Shown piece by piece: positions 32,750 through 42,290 of a stretch of DNA of 64,000 bases. The notes beneath the pieces were generated by a model. That model saw only the letters and a list, made by a program, of their open reading frames with translations. It was not told the DNA's origin and made no database searches. A program made the position numbers and the translations under genes. The stretch comes from Erythrobacter sp. UBA1916 (lineage in GTDB: Bacteria > Pseudomonadota > Alphaproteobacteria > Sphingomonadales > Sphingomonadaceae): positions 16,829 to 80,828 of the forward strand of contig DDFY01000023.1 in assembly GCA_002337385.1 (NCBI GenBank). The letters run 5' to 3'. Positions within the stretch are counted from its first letter, which is position 1, and each line of letters opens with the position of its first letter.

Positions 32750-34947
32750 ATGGCTCCCTTGCGCAGGGTCAGCTTGGGCACGAGACTATCCTTCAATGCG
32801 CCCCCGCGGCCCGACAGCGAGGGATTGGTCATGAAATAATCGTGGCAATTGAAGCCGGGCACACCGTTCCCGTCGGTATCCTCGGTGTCTGCGTCAATCT
32901 GCACGCGCTCGTATTCCCCGGTTTCGCCGTCGAGCAGCCAGCTTTGCTCGGTATCCAGCAGGTTCGCTAGCAACACCTGATCGAGCACCTGATCGTGGAC
33001 CGTGGGGTTCGCAATCGGGACCAGCGTTTCCACGCGGCGATTGAGGTTGCGGTCCATCGCGTCGGCGCTCGAAATGTAGATCAGCGCCTTGTTCGAGGGC
33101 AGCGCCTCACCGTTGCCGAAGGCCCAGATCCGGCTGTGTTCGAGGAAGCGGCCGATGATCGACTTGACCGTGATGTTGTCCGACAGACCGGGCACGCCGG
33201 GGCGCAGACAGCAGATGCCGCGCACCACCAGCACGATCTGCACGCCCGCCTGGCTCGCCTCGTAGAGCCGGTCGATGATGCCCTGCTCGGTGATCGAGTT
33301 CATCTTGGCCCAGATCATCGCGCGCTTGCCCTCTTGCGCAAAGGCGATCTCGCGGTCGATGCACTCGTTAAGCCGTTCGCGCAGGTTGAGCGGCGAGATT
33401 GCCAGCTTCTCCATCGCCTGCGGCTCGACATAGCCGGTGATGAAGTTGAACAGCTTGGCCGCATCACGCCCCAGCGCCGGGTCGGCGGTGAAGTACGAGA
33501 GGTCGGTGTAGATCTTGGTCGTGATCGGGTGATAGTTGCCGGTGCCGAAGTGGCAATAAGTGCGGTAGCCGTTGTCTTCCGCGCGCACGACCATGGAGAT
33601 CTTGGCGTGGGTCTTCCAGTCGACGAAGCCGTAGATCACCTGCACGCCCGCGCGTTCCAGCTCGTTTGCCCACTTGAGGTTCTGCTCCTCGTCGAAGCGC
33701 GCCTTCAGCTCCACCACGGCGGTGACCGACTTGCCGTTCTCCGCCGCCTCGATCAGCGCGTTGATCACGGGTGACTGCTGGCCTGCGCGGTAAAGCGCCT
33801 GCTTGATCGAGATGACTTTCGGATCGCGCGCCGCCTGACGCAGGAAGTCGACCACCACCTCGAAGCTTTCGTAAGGGTGGTGGATCACGATGTCCTTCTC
33901 GCTGATGGCGGTGAAGACGTCGCCGTCATGTTCCATCACCCGTTCGGGGTAGCGCGGAGAATAGGGCGTGAACTTGAGATCGGGCCGGTCCTCGCCGACC
34001 ACGTCGGACAGACCCGAAATCCCGAGCATGCCGAGCGTCTTGGTGACGAAGGCCTGCTTGAGGCCGAGCTTGTCGCGCAGCATCTCCTCGGCCTCGCGGT
34101 CGAAGTTCTCGTCCAGCTCGATGGCGATGACCTGCCCGCGCCGCCGCCGCTGGATCGCGCTGCGATAGTAGCGCACGAGGTCTTCGGCCTCTTCCTCGAT
34201 CTCGATATCGCTGTCGCGCAGCAGGCGGAAGGCGCCCTGGCCCTTGATGGTGAAGCCGGGAAACAGCAGGTGGGCAAAGCGCTGCACCAGTCGCTCGATG
34301 GCGACATAGACCGCCTCGCCGTCGGTCGCCTCGTCGTCCACCCGCACGAACCGCGGCAGCGCGGCGGGGAGCAGCACCATCTCGATCAGCTGGCTGCCGT
34401 CGACCGTGCGCTCAAGATTGAACAGCGCGCCGATGCCGAGGTTGGAGACGAAGGGGAAGGGGTGTGCCGGGTCAATCGCCTGCGGGGTGAGCACGGGCAC
34501 GATGTGCTCGATGAAATACCGTTCGAGCCAGGCCTCGGTCTTGGGGCTGGCAAGATCGCCGCCCCGGATGTGGATGCCCTGCGCAGCCAGCAGCGGGCGC
34601 AGCTCTTTCAGCGCCACCTGCTGCTTGCCTTCGATGGCGCGCATCTTCTCGTTGATGGCAGCCAGCTGTTGGCTGGCGGTGCGCCCGTCGATGGAGGTTT
34701 CGGAAATGCCCGTGCGGACCTGCCCCACCAGACCGGCAAGGCGGATCATCGTGAACTCGTCGAGATTGCTGCCGCAGATCGAGAGGAAGCGCAGCCGTTC
34801 GAGCAGTGGATAGGCCGGGTTGGTCGCTTCGGCCAGAACGCGCTCGTTGAATTCGAGCCATGAGAGCTCGCGGTTGAAATAGCGCTCCTCGGCGCTCAGA
34901 AGCGAGGGATCGGGGGCGGCATCGGGACTGGTTGGCGCGGTACTCAT
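32746..34947 (-). CDS. ppk1: Polyphosphate kinase 1
   Basis: Reversibly transfers the ATP gamma-phosphate to growing polyphosphate. The 733 residues include the N-terminal RYFNRELSWLEFNERVL, KQALYRAGQQSPVINALIEA, the phosphorylated His region THAKISMVVR, HFGTGNYHPITTKIYTDLSY and the C-terminal RNLNRRVETLVPI. Length and all family blocks are intact. The C-terminus is slightly extended (FNCHDYFMTNPSLSGRGGAL). It is coupled to ppx downstream. No pho-box-like sequence was recognised upstream. Confidence 0.95.
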   Translation of the reverse strand: MSTAPTSPDAAPDPSLLSAEERYFNRELSWLEFNERVLAEATNPAYPLLERLRFLSICGSNLDEFTMIRLAGLVGQVRTGISETSIDGRTASQQLAAINEKMRAIEGKQQVALKELRPLLAAQGIHIRGGDLASPKTEAWLERYFIEHIVPVLTPQAIDPAHPFPFVSNLGIGALFNLERTVDGSQLIEMVLLPAALPRFVRVDDEATDGEAVYVAIERLVQRFAHLLFPGFTIKGQGAFRLLRDSDIEIEEEAEDLVRYYRSAIQRRRRGQVIAIELDENFDREAEEMLRDKLGLKQAFVTKTLGMLGISGLSDVVGEDRPDLKFTPYSPRYPERVMEHDGDVFTAISEKDIVIHHPYESFEVVVDFLRQAARDPKVISIKQALYRAGQQSPVINALIEAAENGKSVTAVVELKARFDEEQNLKWANELERAGVQVIYGFVDWKTHAKISMVVRAEDNGYRTYCHFGTGNYHPITTKIYTDLSYFTADPALGRDAAKLFNFITGYVEPQAMEKLAISPLNLRERLNECIDREIAFAQEGKRAMIWAKMNSITEQGIIDRLYEASQAGVQIVLVVRGICCLRPGVPGLSDNITVKSIIGRFLEHSRIWAFGNGEALPSNKALIYISSADAMDRNLNRRVETLVPIANPTVHDQVLDQVLLANLLDTEQSWLLDGETGEYERVQIDADTEDTDGNGVPGFNCHDYFMTNPSLSGRGGALKDSLVPKLTLRKGAI

Positions 34948-35063
34948 TTGTGCTCGCTCTCGTGCGGGGCCGGAGGGGGTGGGCCAGGCGGATTCGCGGG
35001 GTCTTAGGCAAGGTTACTATGCCTGAAAACACTGCGCAGGCCCATGTCACGGAATAGGGGAAA

Positions 35064-36110
35064 TTACGCGATATCAGCTGACCTTGCGATGGCGGTGATG
35101 CCGCGCTTGCCTTCCGAACGGCCCAGCTGGACGATCACGTCGATGACCCCTGCGGCATAGGCGATGGTGTCTGACCGGGTGAGGCCAATGCCGGTCTGCA
35201 TCACCATCAGCGACAGCTGTTCGAGCGCGCCGCGCAGGGAATTGGCGTGGATGGTCGAGAACGAGCCGGGGTGGCCGGTGTTGATCGCGCGCAGGAACGA
35301 AACGCTCTCTGCCCCGCGCAATTCGCCCAGTACGATCCGGTCGGGCCTGAGGCGCAGGGCCGATTGCAGCAGCTCGTTGGCGGTGACCTTGGCTTCGCCC
35401 AACTCTCCCTTCACCGCGACCAGCCCCACGGCATTGGCGCCGGGAAACTTCAGCTCGGGCGTGTCCTCCACCAGCACCACGCGCTCCTCGCGCGGGATTT
35501 CGCCGAGCATGGCGTTGAGGAAGGTGGTCTTGCCGGTCGAGGTGCCGCCCGAGACGAGGATCGTTTTGCGCGCCTTGATCGCCGCACGCAGGAAGGCGAT
35601 AGGCTCCTGCGCCGGATCGGGCATGTCGTCTTCAACGGGCGCGCGCAGCGGGCCGTGGTCGTAGGCGTCAAGCGGCAGATCAAGCTGGCGGTGACGGCGG
35701 ATCGACAGCGCCCAGTGCTTGCGCGTGGCGGGCGGGCCGCAGAACTGCACGCGTGCGCCGCCATAGCCCTCGGCGGGCAGCGTCGCGCCCAGCAGCGGGT
35801 GCTCGCGGTTTATGCCCTGATGGCTGATCCGCGCGACCTGTTCGGCCAGACGCTGCACCAGCTTGTCGGTAACCTCGGGCACTTCGATGCGCTGCATGCC
35901 GGGGTGGGCCGCGTCCTCGATCCACACTTCGCCCGGCTTGTTGACGAGGATCTCGGTCACAGTGTCGCGATCAAGCCACTGCCGCAGCGGGGCGAGATAG
36001 GCGTCAAGATAGACCGAGCCGCCGGGGATCACCGGTGCTTCAGGCAAGGCACCTGCCAGCGCGGGAGCACTGCCCGGATCGCCGCCAAGCTGGTGGATTT
36101 CGGCGCTCAT
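35064..36110 (-). CDS. virB11: VirB11-type secretion ATPase
   Basis: Hexameric cytoplasmic ATPase powering pilus assembly and secretion in type IV systems; 348 residues. An N-terminal domain (YLDAYLAPLRQWLDRDTVTE) is followed by the RecA-like core: Walker A GGTSTGKTTFLNAML, Asp box VLVEDTPEL, Walker B-like RPDRIVLGELRGAE and the His box TGHPGSFSTIHANS. It is the last gene of the virB run (VirB10 lies immediately upstream) and is followed by about 116 bases before ppk1. It is well preserved, so the system appears functional rather than decayed. Confidence 0.93.
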   Translation of the reverse strand: MSAEIHQLGGDPGSAPALAGALPEAPVIPGGSVYLDAYLAPLRQWLDRDTVTEILVNKPGEVWIEDAAHPGMQRIEVPEVTDKLVQRLAEQVARISHQGINREHPLLGATLPAEGYGGARVQFCGPPATRKHWALSIRRHRQLDLPLDAYDHGPLRAPVEDDMPDPAQEPIAFLRAAIKARKTILVSGGTSTGKTTFLNAMLGEIPREERVVLVEDTPELKFPGANAVGLVAVKGELGEAKVTANELLQSALRLRPDRIVLGELRGAESVSFLRAINTGHPGSFSTIHANSLRGALEQLSLMVMQTGIGLTRSDTIAYAAGVIDVIVQLGRSEGKRGITAIARSADIA

Positions 36111-36116
36111 GGTCTC

Positions 36117-37232
36117 TTAGTTCACCTGGCCGAAGTCGAGGTCGCGCGCGGTATAGACGCGCACCGGCTCACCCATGCGAACGCGCACGGTGGGCGGGCG
36201 CTGGCCGTCCTGCTGCAAGGCGGTGGAGGCCGCGCTCTGTCCGCCGCCGAGGATCACCGAGGTGCCGCCGCTGGCGATGGTGGTCAGCCCGCCGATCACC
36301 GAGAGCAGCATGGCCGAGCCGAACCGGCTGAAGAAGTGCGAATCGACCTTGCCTTCAAGCCCGGTGGTGCCGTCAAAGGTGGTGCTCGGCGATTGCAGCG
36401 CGACCGACACGCCATCAGGGCGGATCAGGCGGGTCCAGACGACATAGGCGCGGGTCTGCCCGGCCTGCAGGCCCGACTGATACTGTCCGACCAGACGGCT
36501 CGAACGCGGCACCAGCACACGGCTGCCGTCGTAGCTCTTCACATCCTGGCTCACCACGGCGCGGACATAACCGGGCACGTCGGTGTTGATCGCGGTTTCG
36601 AGGATCGCGGGGATCATCGTGCCCTGCGCCACGGTGGTGGCGGGGTTGATATCCTGCCGTGCCTGCGCCGGGCCGCCGCCCACGCCGCCGATGCGCGCGG
36701 CAAAGTCGTTGGCCGAGCCGCTGCCCGCACCGGGCACGACCGAGCCATCGGGCGAGGCGGTGGTGACGGCCCCGGCGCTGACCGCAGCATTGGCCGCCGG
36801 ACTGCTGTCGAACACCATGGCGGGAGAGTTGTAGCGACCCGCCGCAGGGTTCTGCTGTGGCTGCTCCGACACAACCGGGGCGGGGGCCGGATCGGGCTGC
36901 GGGGCGGGCGCGGGGGCAGCTTGCGCGGGCTCGGGCTGAAGCACGACCGGCGCTGGCGCAGGATCAGGGGCGGGCGCGATATCCTGCGGCGCTGCGGTCT
37001 CATCGCGCATGCGGCTGGCATTGAGGCCCCACAAGGTCGCCCCGCCAATCAGCGCGACAAAGCCGATCCCGGCGATCAGGCCGAGCGCGTCGGAACTGCC
37101 CTTGCGGTTCGCCACGGTGGGATAGGCGGTGCGGCTGGCAAGGTCGATCACCTCGGCCGAAGCCTGCTCGCGCGGGTCGGCATCGTTGACGACGCCCTTG
37201 GTCTTTTCGGGAAGGCGCATGGCAAGTTTCAT
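36117..37232 (-). CDS. virB10: VirB10/TrbI-type T4SS core protein
   Basis: Energy-sensing envelope-spanning core protein, 371 residues. A short cytoplasmic N-terminus precedes one membrane helix (about residues 50-70, ALGLIAGIGFVALIGGATLW). A proline-rich periplasmic stretch follows (APAPDPAPAPVV repeated) that bridges the periplasm. The conserved C-terminal beta-barrel domain contains IPAILETAINTDVPGYVRAVVS and RVLVPRSSRLVGQYQSGLQ. It lies between virB9 and virB11, the usual order. Confidence 0.92.
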   Translation of the reverse strand: MKLAMRLPEKTKGVVNDADPREQASAEVIDLASRTAYPTVANRKGSSDALGLIAGIGFVALIGGATLWGLNASRMRDETAAPQDIAPAPDPAPAPVVLQPEPAQAAPAPAPQPDPAPAPVVSEQPQQNPAAGRYNSPAMVFDSSPAANAAVSAGAVTTASPDGSVVPGAGSGSANDFAARIGGVGGGPAQARQDINPATTVAQGTMIPAILETAINTDVPGYVRAVVSQDVKSYDGSRVLVPRSSRLVGQYQSGLQAGQTRAYVVWTRLIRPDGVSVALQSPSTTFDGTTGLEGKVDSHFFSRFGSAMLLSVIGGLTTIASGGTSVILGGGQSAASTALQQDGQRPPTVRVRMGEPVRVYTARDLDFGQVN

Positions 37233-37257
37233 CGAACGTCGCTCCGCTGCAAAGGTC

Positions 37258-38016
37258 TCAGGCGCCGGGCGCCGGGGCGCTGGTGCCCGTGTTGATCAAG
37301 GTGGCCACATCGTCGCCCGAGCGCAGGATGATCTCGCGCGGCACGCCGTCGAGCACCACCGTATCGCCGCGCACGGCGAAGTTTACCGGGCCTTCCATGC
37401 CATCGAGATCCTTGATCAGGATGGCAGGCATGGGCGCGCCCGCAGGCCAGGCGAGGAAAGTGGCGGTGCCATCGTCGTAAACCTGTTCGGGCAGCAAACG
37501 CTCGACCCCGTCGCTGGCCCAGTCGAAATTGAGCGCGGCAGGATCGACCACTGCCAGCTCGTCATTGGCGGCGGCCACTTCGAGCGCATTGGGCATCTGC
37601 GAGGGATCAAGCGGGGCTTCGGCCAGCTCGACCTCTTCCTCTACCGGGTAGGTGAACTTGAGGACATAGACCGGGGTGCGCGTGGAGGGGCTGGCGATCA
37701 GGTCGAACAGATAGGTGCGCTTGTTGGTGACCACCGTCATGTTGGTCGCCGCACGCGGTTCGAGCGGCTTTACGAACAGCAGGTTCGCGCGCCGGTTGGG
37801 CGTGACCTGCCAGGTCTGCGAATTGCCGACCGCGACGTTCTCGATCGCTTCGTCATCACCGAACATGATGGTCGACTGCACATTCACGCGGCCATTGATC
37901 GTGACCACTTCGCTGTCGTCGTAAAAGTGTTCGACAAGGCGCGGATCGGCCTGCGCGGGCAGGGCGATGAGGCTGCTGGCGGCAAGGGCCATGGCCAGTA
38001 TCGCGCGGGGCATCAT
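37258..38016 (-). CDS. virB9: VirB9/TrbG-type T4SS outer-membrane core protein
   Basis: Periplasmic/outer-membrane component of the type IV secretion core, 252 residues. A signal peptide (MMPRAILAMALAASSLIALPAQA) is followed by an N-domain with IMFGDDEAIENVAVGNSQTW and a C-domain with VYDDGTATFLAWPAG and FAVRGDTVVLDG, typical of the family. The ATG at 38016 overlaps the virB6 stop (TGATG); a GTG at 38019 is also possible. Normally virB7 and virB8 lie between virB6 and virB9, but here the genes touch, so both are absent from this position. Confidence 0.9.
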   Translation of the reverse strand: MMPRAILAMALAASSLIALPAQADPRLVEHFYDDSEVVTINGRVNVQSTIMFGDDEAIENVAVGNSQTWQVTPNRRANLLFVKPLEPRAATNMTVVTNKRTYLFDLIASPSTRTPVYVLKFTYPVEEEVELAEAPLDPSQMPNALEVAAANDELAVVDPAALNFDWASDGVERLLPEQVYDDGTATFLAWPAGAPMPAILIKDLDGMEGPVNFAVRGDTVVLDGVPREIILRSGDDVATLINTGTSAPAPGA

Positions 38017-39239
38017 CACTTGTTCTCCGTTGAGCGAATGGGGGCAGACTTGAAGCGGCTGCCGATACCGCGCGCGCGATTGCCAGTGCCTGACTGGCCT
38101 CCGGTGAGCGGGGACACTTGTGTCCCCGGCGTCACCACGCGCGTCTCGCGGGTGTGGGTGGAGCCGCCGGTGTCGTTGGCGGCAAACGGCATGGCGGCAG
38201 CGGCGCTGACGCGGATGTCGCGGGCTTGCGCGGTCGATGCAGCAGTGGCCGCTGCGCGGTCGGCGGCAGAGCTGGCGAGTGCCGGGTTGAGCGGGCTTTG
38301 CGCCGGGGCGGAACTGCCACGCGCGCTGTCATCAGCCTTGTCGCTGGTGGCAAAGCCGAACACGGTCCAGCCCGCCACCATGGTCGAGGTGACCTTGAGG
38401 ATCATCGCCATCAAGGCGAGGTGGACCGCGCCGATCATGAAGAAGGCCATGGCCGGGCGCACGTCGATCCGGCCCGGCGTTTCCAACAGGCTGGCGAGCA
38501 CCGGCACCGTCATCTCAAGCATCAGCGAACCGCCCAGCACGGCGAACAGCGGGGCCAGCGCCATCAGCACCACGCCCTTGAGCCAGCCCACGAACAGCCC
38601 GCGCGTGCCGTTGAACAGCGCCATCACGATAAAGATCGGCCCGAGCCCCATCAGGATCGCCAGCGCGATCTTGCAGGTGGCAAGCACGCCCACGGTGCCG
38701 AGCAACAGCATGGTGCCGCCGCTCCACAGCAGGCCCGGTGGTGAGAAGATCGAGGTGTCGTTCTCCATCGCATCGCCGCCCGAAATGTCCATCAGCGCCA
38801 TCATCACGGAGTCGAGCTTGTCGGCGAAGATGGTGCTGGCAGAGCCATGGGTGCCCATCAGGAGCGTGGCGATCTCGTCGGGCGCGCCGACCGCGAGGTT
38901 CCAGAACACGCTCTGGAAGGCGACCCAGCTGGTGGCGAAGGTGATCACCATCACCAGCGTGACCATGCGCGGGGTGAGCGAGGACAGGCCAAGCCGCGTG
39001 CGCCCGGTGATCAGCGCGAAGCCGAGGAAGGCGATCCAGATGGTGAGCATCGCCGTCAGCACCGGGCCGAGCGTGCCCTCGGCGCTGAACAGGCGGTTGA
39101 AGGCGGCTTGCGCCATGCTCGATGCGGCGCAGTCCACCCCGCGCAAGCTCGCGCCGATGCCTGCACCCACGCCGTCCATGGCGCGCATGCATTCGGTGCT
39201 CACGCTTGCGGCGGCCGAGATGGCGAAAGCGCTGCTCAT
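38016..39239 (-). CDS. virB6: VirB6-type inner-membrane T4SS protein
   Basis: Polytopic inner-membrane channel component of 407 residues. At least five hydrophobic segments are visible, for example LTAMLTIWIAFLGFALITGR, MVTLVMVITFATSWVAFQSV, TMLLLGTVGVLATCKIALAI and LMALAPLFAVLGGSLML. The C-terminal 100 residues are hydrophilic and low in complexity. The ATG overlaps the virB4 stop (ATGA). Sequence conservation in VirB6 is low, so identity rests on hydrophobic pattern and position. Confidence 0.85.
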   Translation of the reverse strand: MSSAFAISAAASVSTECMRAMDGVGAGIGASLRGVDCAASSMAQAAFNRLFSAEGTLGPVLTAMLTIWIAFLGFALITGRTRLGLSSLTPRMVTLVMVITFATSWVAFQSVFWNLAVGAPDEIATLLMGTHGSASTIFADKLDSVMMALMDISGGDAMENDTSIFSPPGLLWSGGTMLLLGTVGVLATCKIALAILMGLGPIFIVMALFNGTRGLFVGWLKGVVLMALAPLFAVLGGSLMLEMTVPVLASLLETPGRIDVRPAMAFFMIGAVHLALMAMILKVTSTMVAGWTVFGFATSDKADDSARGSSAPAQSPLNPALASSAADRAAATAASTAQARDIRVSAAAAMPFAANDTGGSTHTRETRVVTPGTQVSPLTGGQSGTGNRARGIGSRFKSAPIRSTENK

Positions 39240-41686
39240 TCCGCAGCTTCCCAGCTCAAGGAGTCAGCCTCGTTTGCCTCGGCGCGATAGTCGGACGAGC
39301 CGGGCCACGGGCGGTTGGTGAGCGCGGGATACCACTGCGCCGGATCGTCGCCGACCGCCTCGCGCAGCAGGTCAAGCCGGCGCACGGTGCTCTCGCGGCC
39401 CGAGAGCATGGCGATAACCTCGGGCGCGCCCGACAGATCGAGCCGCACCACCACGCTGGCATCGGGCTGGCGCACGAGGAAGCAACGCGAGTGCGCGGGC
39501 AGGCTGCGGATCAGCGCCAGCTCGTGTTCGGTCAGGCCGAAGCCCTCGCAATAGTCTTCCGGCCGCGCGCGGCTGTTGGGCATGAACACCATGGTCGCGG
39601 TCTGCTCGACCAGCGCGGTGGAGATCTTGCTATCAAGCGCATCGCGCGCCGACTGCGTGGCAAAACCGACCAGCGCGTTGCGTTTGCGCAGCGTCTTCAG
39701 CCAGTCGCGGATGCGGGCAGCGAAAATCTCGTCGTCGAGCGCCTTCCAGCCCTCGTCGATCAGGATCATGGTCGGCTTGCCGTCCAGACGCTCGTCGATG
39801 CGCTGGAACAGGTACATCATGGTGGGCGTGCGCAGGCGCGGGTTGTCGAGCAGCGCGGTCATGTCGAAGCCCATCACCCGCGTGGTGAGGTCGAGCTTGT
39901 CGGTCGCGTTATCGAACAGCCAGGCGAATTCACCGTCCTCGATCCAGGCCGAGAGACGATCGGAGAGGTCGCCCGGTTGCGGGCGGCGGCTGCCCGAGAG
40001 CAGCTCGCGGAAATAGCGCAGACGGCGCAGGCTCGGGGCGTTGGCATAGGCCGCATCGACCGCCGCTGCGATCAGGCCGTTTTCCTCTGGTCCATCGGCC
40101 TTGAGCAGCACCGCCAGCCAGTCGCGCAGGAAGGCGCGGTTGGCGGGGGTGTCGGGCATGGCGAGCGGGTTGAACCCGGTCGGCTCGCCCGAATAGATGC
40201 GCTCGTAGCTACCGCCGATGCCGCGAATGAACAGCTCGGCCCCGCGGTCCTTGTCGAACAGGATCGTGCGCGGGGCAAACTTTTGCGCTTGCGCGGCAAG
40301 GAAGTTCATCACCACGGTCTTGCCCGAACCCGAGGGGCCGATGACCGAGAAATTGCCGAGGTCGCCGTGGTGGAAGTTGAAGAAGAACGGCGTCGCGCTG
40401 GTGGTCTGCAGCAGCGTGACGGCTTCGCCCCAGTGGTTGCCCTCGGCCTGCCCCAGCGCGAAGCCGTGGAAGCTGCCGAAGCCTGCCATATTGGCGGTCG
40501 AGATCAGCGCGCGGCGCACGAGATATTGCTCGTTGCCGGGGAACTGGCCCCAGAAGGCGGGCTCCAGATTGGTGTCTTCACGCACGGCGATGGCGCCGGT
40601 GTCCCCCAGCGCGGCGGCGACCATGGCGGTGGCATCGTCAAGCCGGGCGAGGTCGCGTTCGCGCACCAGCACGGTGAGGTGATGATCGCCGAAGCCGACC
40701 GAGCCTGCGCCCAGTTCGTCGCGCGCGGCCATCATGTCGAGCCGCTCGGACTGCGCCTCTTCATCGGCCGAGCGCAGGCGGCGGATCGCTAGGTCGATCT
40801 TTTCGCGCGCGGTCTGGCGTTCCTGCGGGGCGAAGCTTTCGGTCACCACCATTTCGAACGGCAGCCGCAGCATGGCGTCGAGCAGGCCGGGGCTGGTCGC
40901 CTCGGGATAGTCCTTGAGGCTCAGGATCGAGGAGAAATCCGCGCCCTGCGCCCCTTGCAGCTCCATCGCATCGAGCCCGAAGGAGGCGCGGCGATAAGGC
41001 AGCATATTGCCGATATCGGTGTCGTCCTCGGGACGGCGTACCGGGCGCATCTCGCCGTTATAAAGCGCGCTGAGGAGTTCGAGCAGCTCGTTGTTGGTGG
41101 CCCCGCTGTTGCCGACATAGTCGCCCAGCGGCTGCGCACCGTAGTCCCCCAGCGAGGCGGCCAGCGCCTGCACCGCCGCGCGCAGAGAGCGCAGGTCTTT
41201 CGGATCGACCGCCTCAGCTTCGCCCTTGCGGCCTTTGAAGAACTTGCTCACCCGCTCTGCCAGGCCCGCCTTGCCGCGCGCCGGACGGCGCACGAGGGTG
41301 ACGAACTGGTCGTTCACGAACAGGCTGCCCGAGGAGAGCTTTTCGCGCCAGGCCTTGTCGATATGGGCGGAGAGCGGATCGGGGAACCTTGCCTCCAGCT
41401 CCACGCTCACCCTCCGGCGGATCACGTGGTGATAAAGCACAAAGCGCGCATCGAGGTTCGAGCGCAGCATCACCTCGCGGGTGGCGGCATGGGCGTTGAG
41501 CGCGTCGGTGTCCTCGGTCTCGAACAGCAGGCCGGGCACTTGCAGCGCGGCCATCAGCGAGCCATCGCGCAGCAGCAGCGTGCCCGCGTCGACGAGGCGC
41601 GCATAGGGCAGGCGATCGCCCGCCTGCGCTTCCTTCGCGCTCCATGCCGCGGCTCCGAGCCATTTGGTCATTCGTCGTTGCTCCAT
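39236..41686 (-). CDS. virB4: VirB4-type T4SS ATPase
   Basis: The signature ATPase of type IV secretion systems, 816 residues, peripheral to the inner membrane. Walker A is VIGPSGSGKTVVMNF, Walker B is TMILIDEGWKALDDE, and further motifs include ILFDKDRGAELFIRGIGG and GFATQSARDALDSKI. The N-terminal domain (about 1-400) is full length. A second ATG at 41671 is also plausible as the start. It is the strongest evidence that this locus encodes a T4SS. Confidence 0.94.
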   Translation of the reverse strand: MEQRRMTKWLGAAAWSAKEAQAGDRLPYARLVDAGTLLLRDGSLMAALQVPGLLFETEDTDALNAHAATREVMLRSNLDARFVLYHHVIRRRVSVELEARFPDPLSAHIDKAWREKLSSGSLFVNDQFVTLVRRPARGKAGLAERVSKFFKGRKGEAEAVDPKDLRSLRAAVQALAASLGDYGAQPLGDYVGNSGATNNELLELLSALYNGEMRPVRRPEDDTDIGNMLPYRRASFGLDAMELQGAQGADFSSILSLKDYPEATSPGLLDAMLRLPFEMVVTESFAPQERQTAREKIDLAIRRLRSADEEAQSERLDMMAARDELGAGSVGFGDHHLTVLVRERDLARLDDATAMVAAALGDTGAIAVREDTNLEPAFWGQFPGNEQYLVRRALISTANMAGFGSFHGFALGQAEGNHWGEAVTLLQTTSATPFFFNFHHGDLGNFSVIGPSGSGKTVVMNFLAAQAQKFAPRTILFDKDRGAELFIRGIGGSYERIYSGEPTGFNPLAMPDTPANRAFLRDWLAVLLKADGPEENGLIAAAVDAAYANAPSLRRLRYFRELLSGSRRPQPGDLSDRLSAWIEDGEFAWLFDNATDKLDLTTRVMGFDMTALLDNPRLRTPTMMYLFQRIDERLDGKPTMILIDEGWKALDDEIFAARIRDWLKTLRKRNALVGFATQSARDALDSKISTALVEQTATMVFMPNSRARPEDYCEGFGLTEHELALIRSLPAHSRCFLVRQPDASVVVRLDLSGAPEVIAMLSGRESTVRRLDLLREAVGDDPAQWYPALTNRPWPGSSDYRAEANEADSLSWEAAE

Positions 41687-41716
41687 GCCGCCTCATACAG
41701 GCGGACTGTCGGGCAC

Positions 41717-41998
41717 TCAGGCAGCGTAAGAGTTGCAGCCCCAGCGCTTGTAATTCTTGACCCGCGGACACTTCGAAACCTTGGTCAGCCAGAGGTCGAA
41801 AATGCGCGGTTCACGCAGGCACGCGAAATAGCCGATCGCGTGCATGATCAGCGGGATCGGCAGGATCCAGAAGCTCTTGAGGATCAGAAACGCCTCGACC
41901 GTGACCAGCGCGTTGATCACGAAGAAGTTCAGCGTCACGCCCGCAAACATCTGCGGCCTGGTCAGCGCGCGGTGGACACGGGAGCGGGCGAGTTGCAT
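41717..41998 (-). CDS. virB3: VirB3-type T4SS protein
   Basis: Small inner-membrane protein of 93 residues with two hydrophobic helices (FAGVTLNFFVINALVTVEAFL and WILPIPLIMHAIGYFACL) and the family pattern RALTRPQMFAGV near the N-terminus, followed by REPRIFDLWL. It lies between virB2 and virB4. Its ATG overlaps the virB2 stop (TGATG). A longer upstream frame would run through virB2 and is rejected. Confidence 0.87.
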   Translation of the reverse strand: MQLARSRVHRALTRPQMFAGVTLNFFVINALVTVEAFLILKSFWILPIPLIMHAIGYFACLREPRIFDLWLTKVSKCPRVKNYKRWGCNSYAA

Positions 41999-42288
41999 CA
42001 GCCCGCTGCGCCCTGAATGCCAGCCACGATCGAACCGGCGCCGAAGATGATGAACACGCCGATGACCACGGTTGCGCCGAAGCGCCAGTTCATGCGGCCC
42101 GTCAGCATCATGAAGCCGACTGCCGCCACGGCCATCACCGCCACCGTGGTCGCCACCGTGCCGAGCATGGTCTGCTGCATCCACGAGAACGCGTTGTTGA
42201 TCGGCGAAGAGCCGGCCGGGTCCTGCGCAAAGGCAGCCGAAGGAACCAGCAGAGCGGCGAATGCGGCGATACGGGCAAGAAACGACAT
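41998..42288 (-). CDS. virB2: VirB2/TrbC-type pilin
   Basis: Major pilin precursor of 96 residues. A signal peptide (MSFLARIAAFAALLVPSAAFA) is cleaved before QDPAGSSPI. Two hydrophobic helices follow (about TVATTVAVMAVAAVGFMML and FGATVVIGVFIIFGAGSIVA), joined by TGRMNWR, the typical small basic loop of VirB2. It begins 2 bases after the transglycosylase stop. Confidence 0.88.
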   Translation of the reverse strand: MSFLARIAAFAALLVPSAAFAQDPAGSSPINNAFSWMQQTMLGTVATTVAVMAVAAVGFMMLTGRMNWRFGATVVIGVFIIFGAGSIVAGIQGAAG

Positions 42289-42290
42289 GG

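Noticed and set aside
38010..38022. Room for virB7 or virB8 between virB6 and virB9
   Set aside because: The two genes overlap directly, and no small lipoprotein or VirB8-like ORF is present elsewhere in the cluster.
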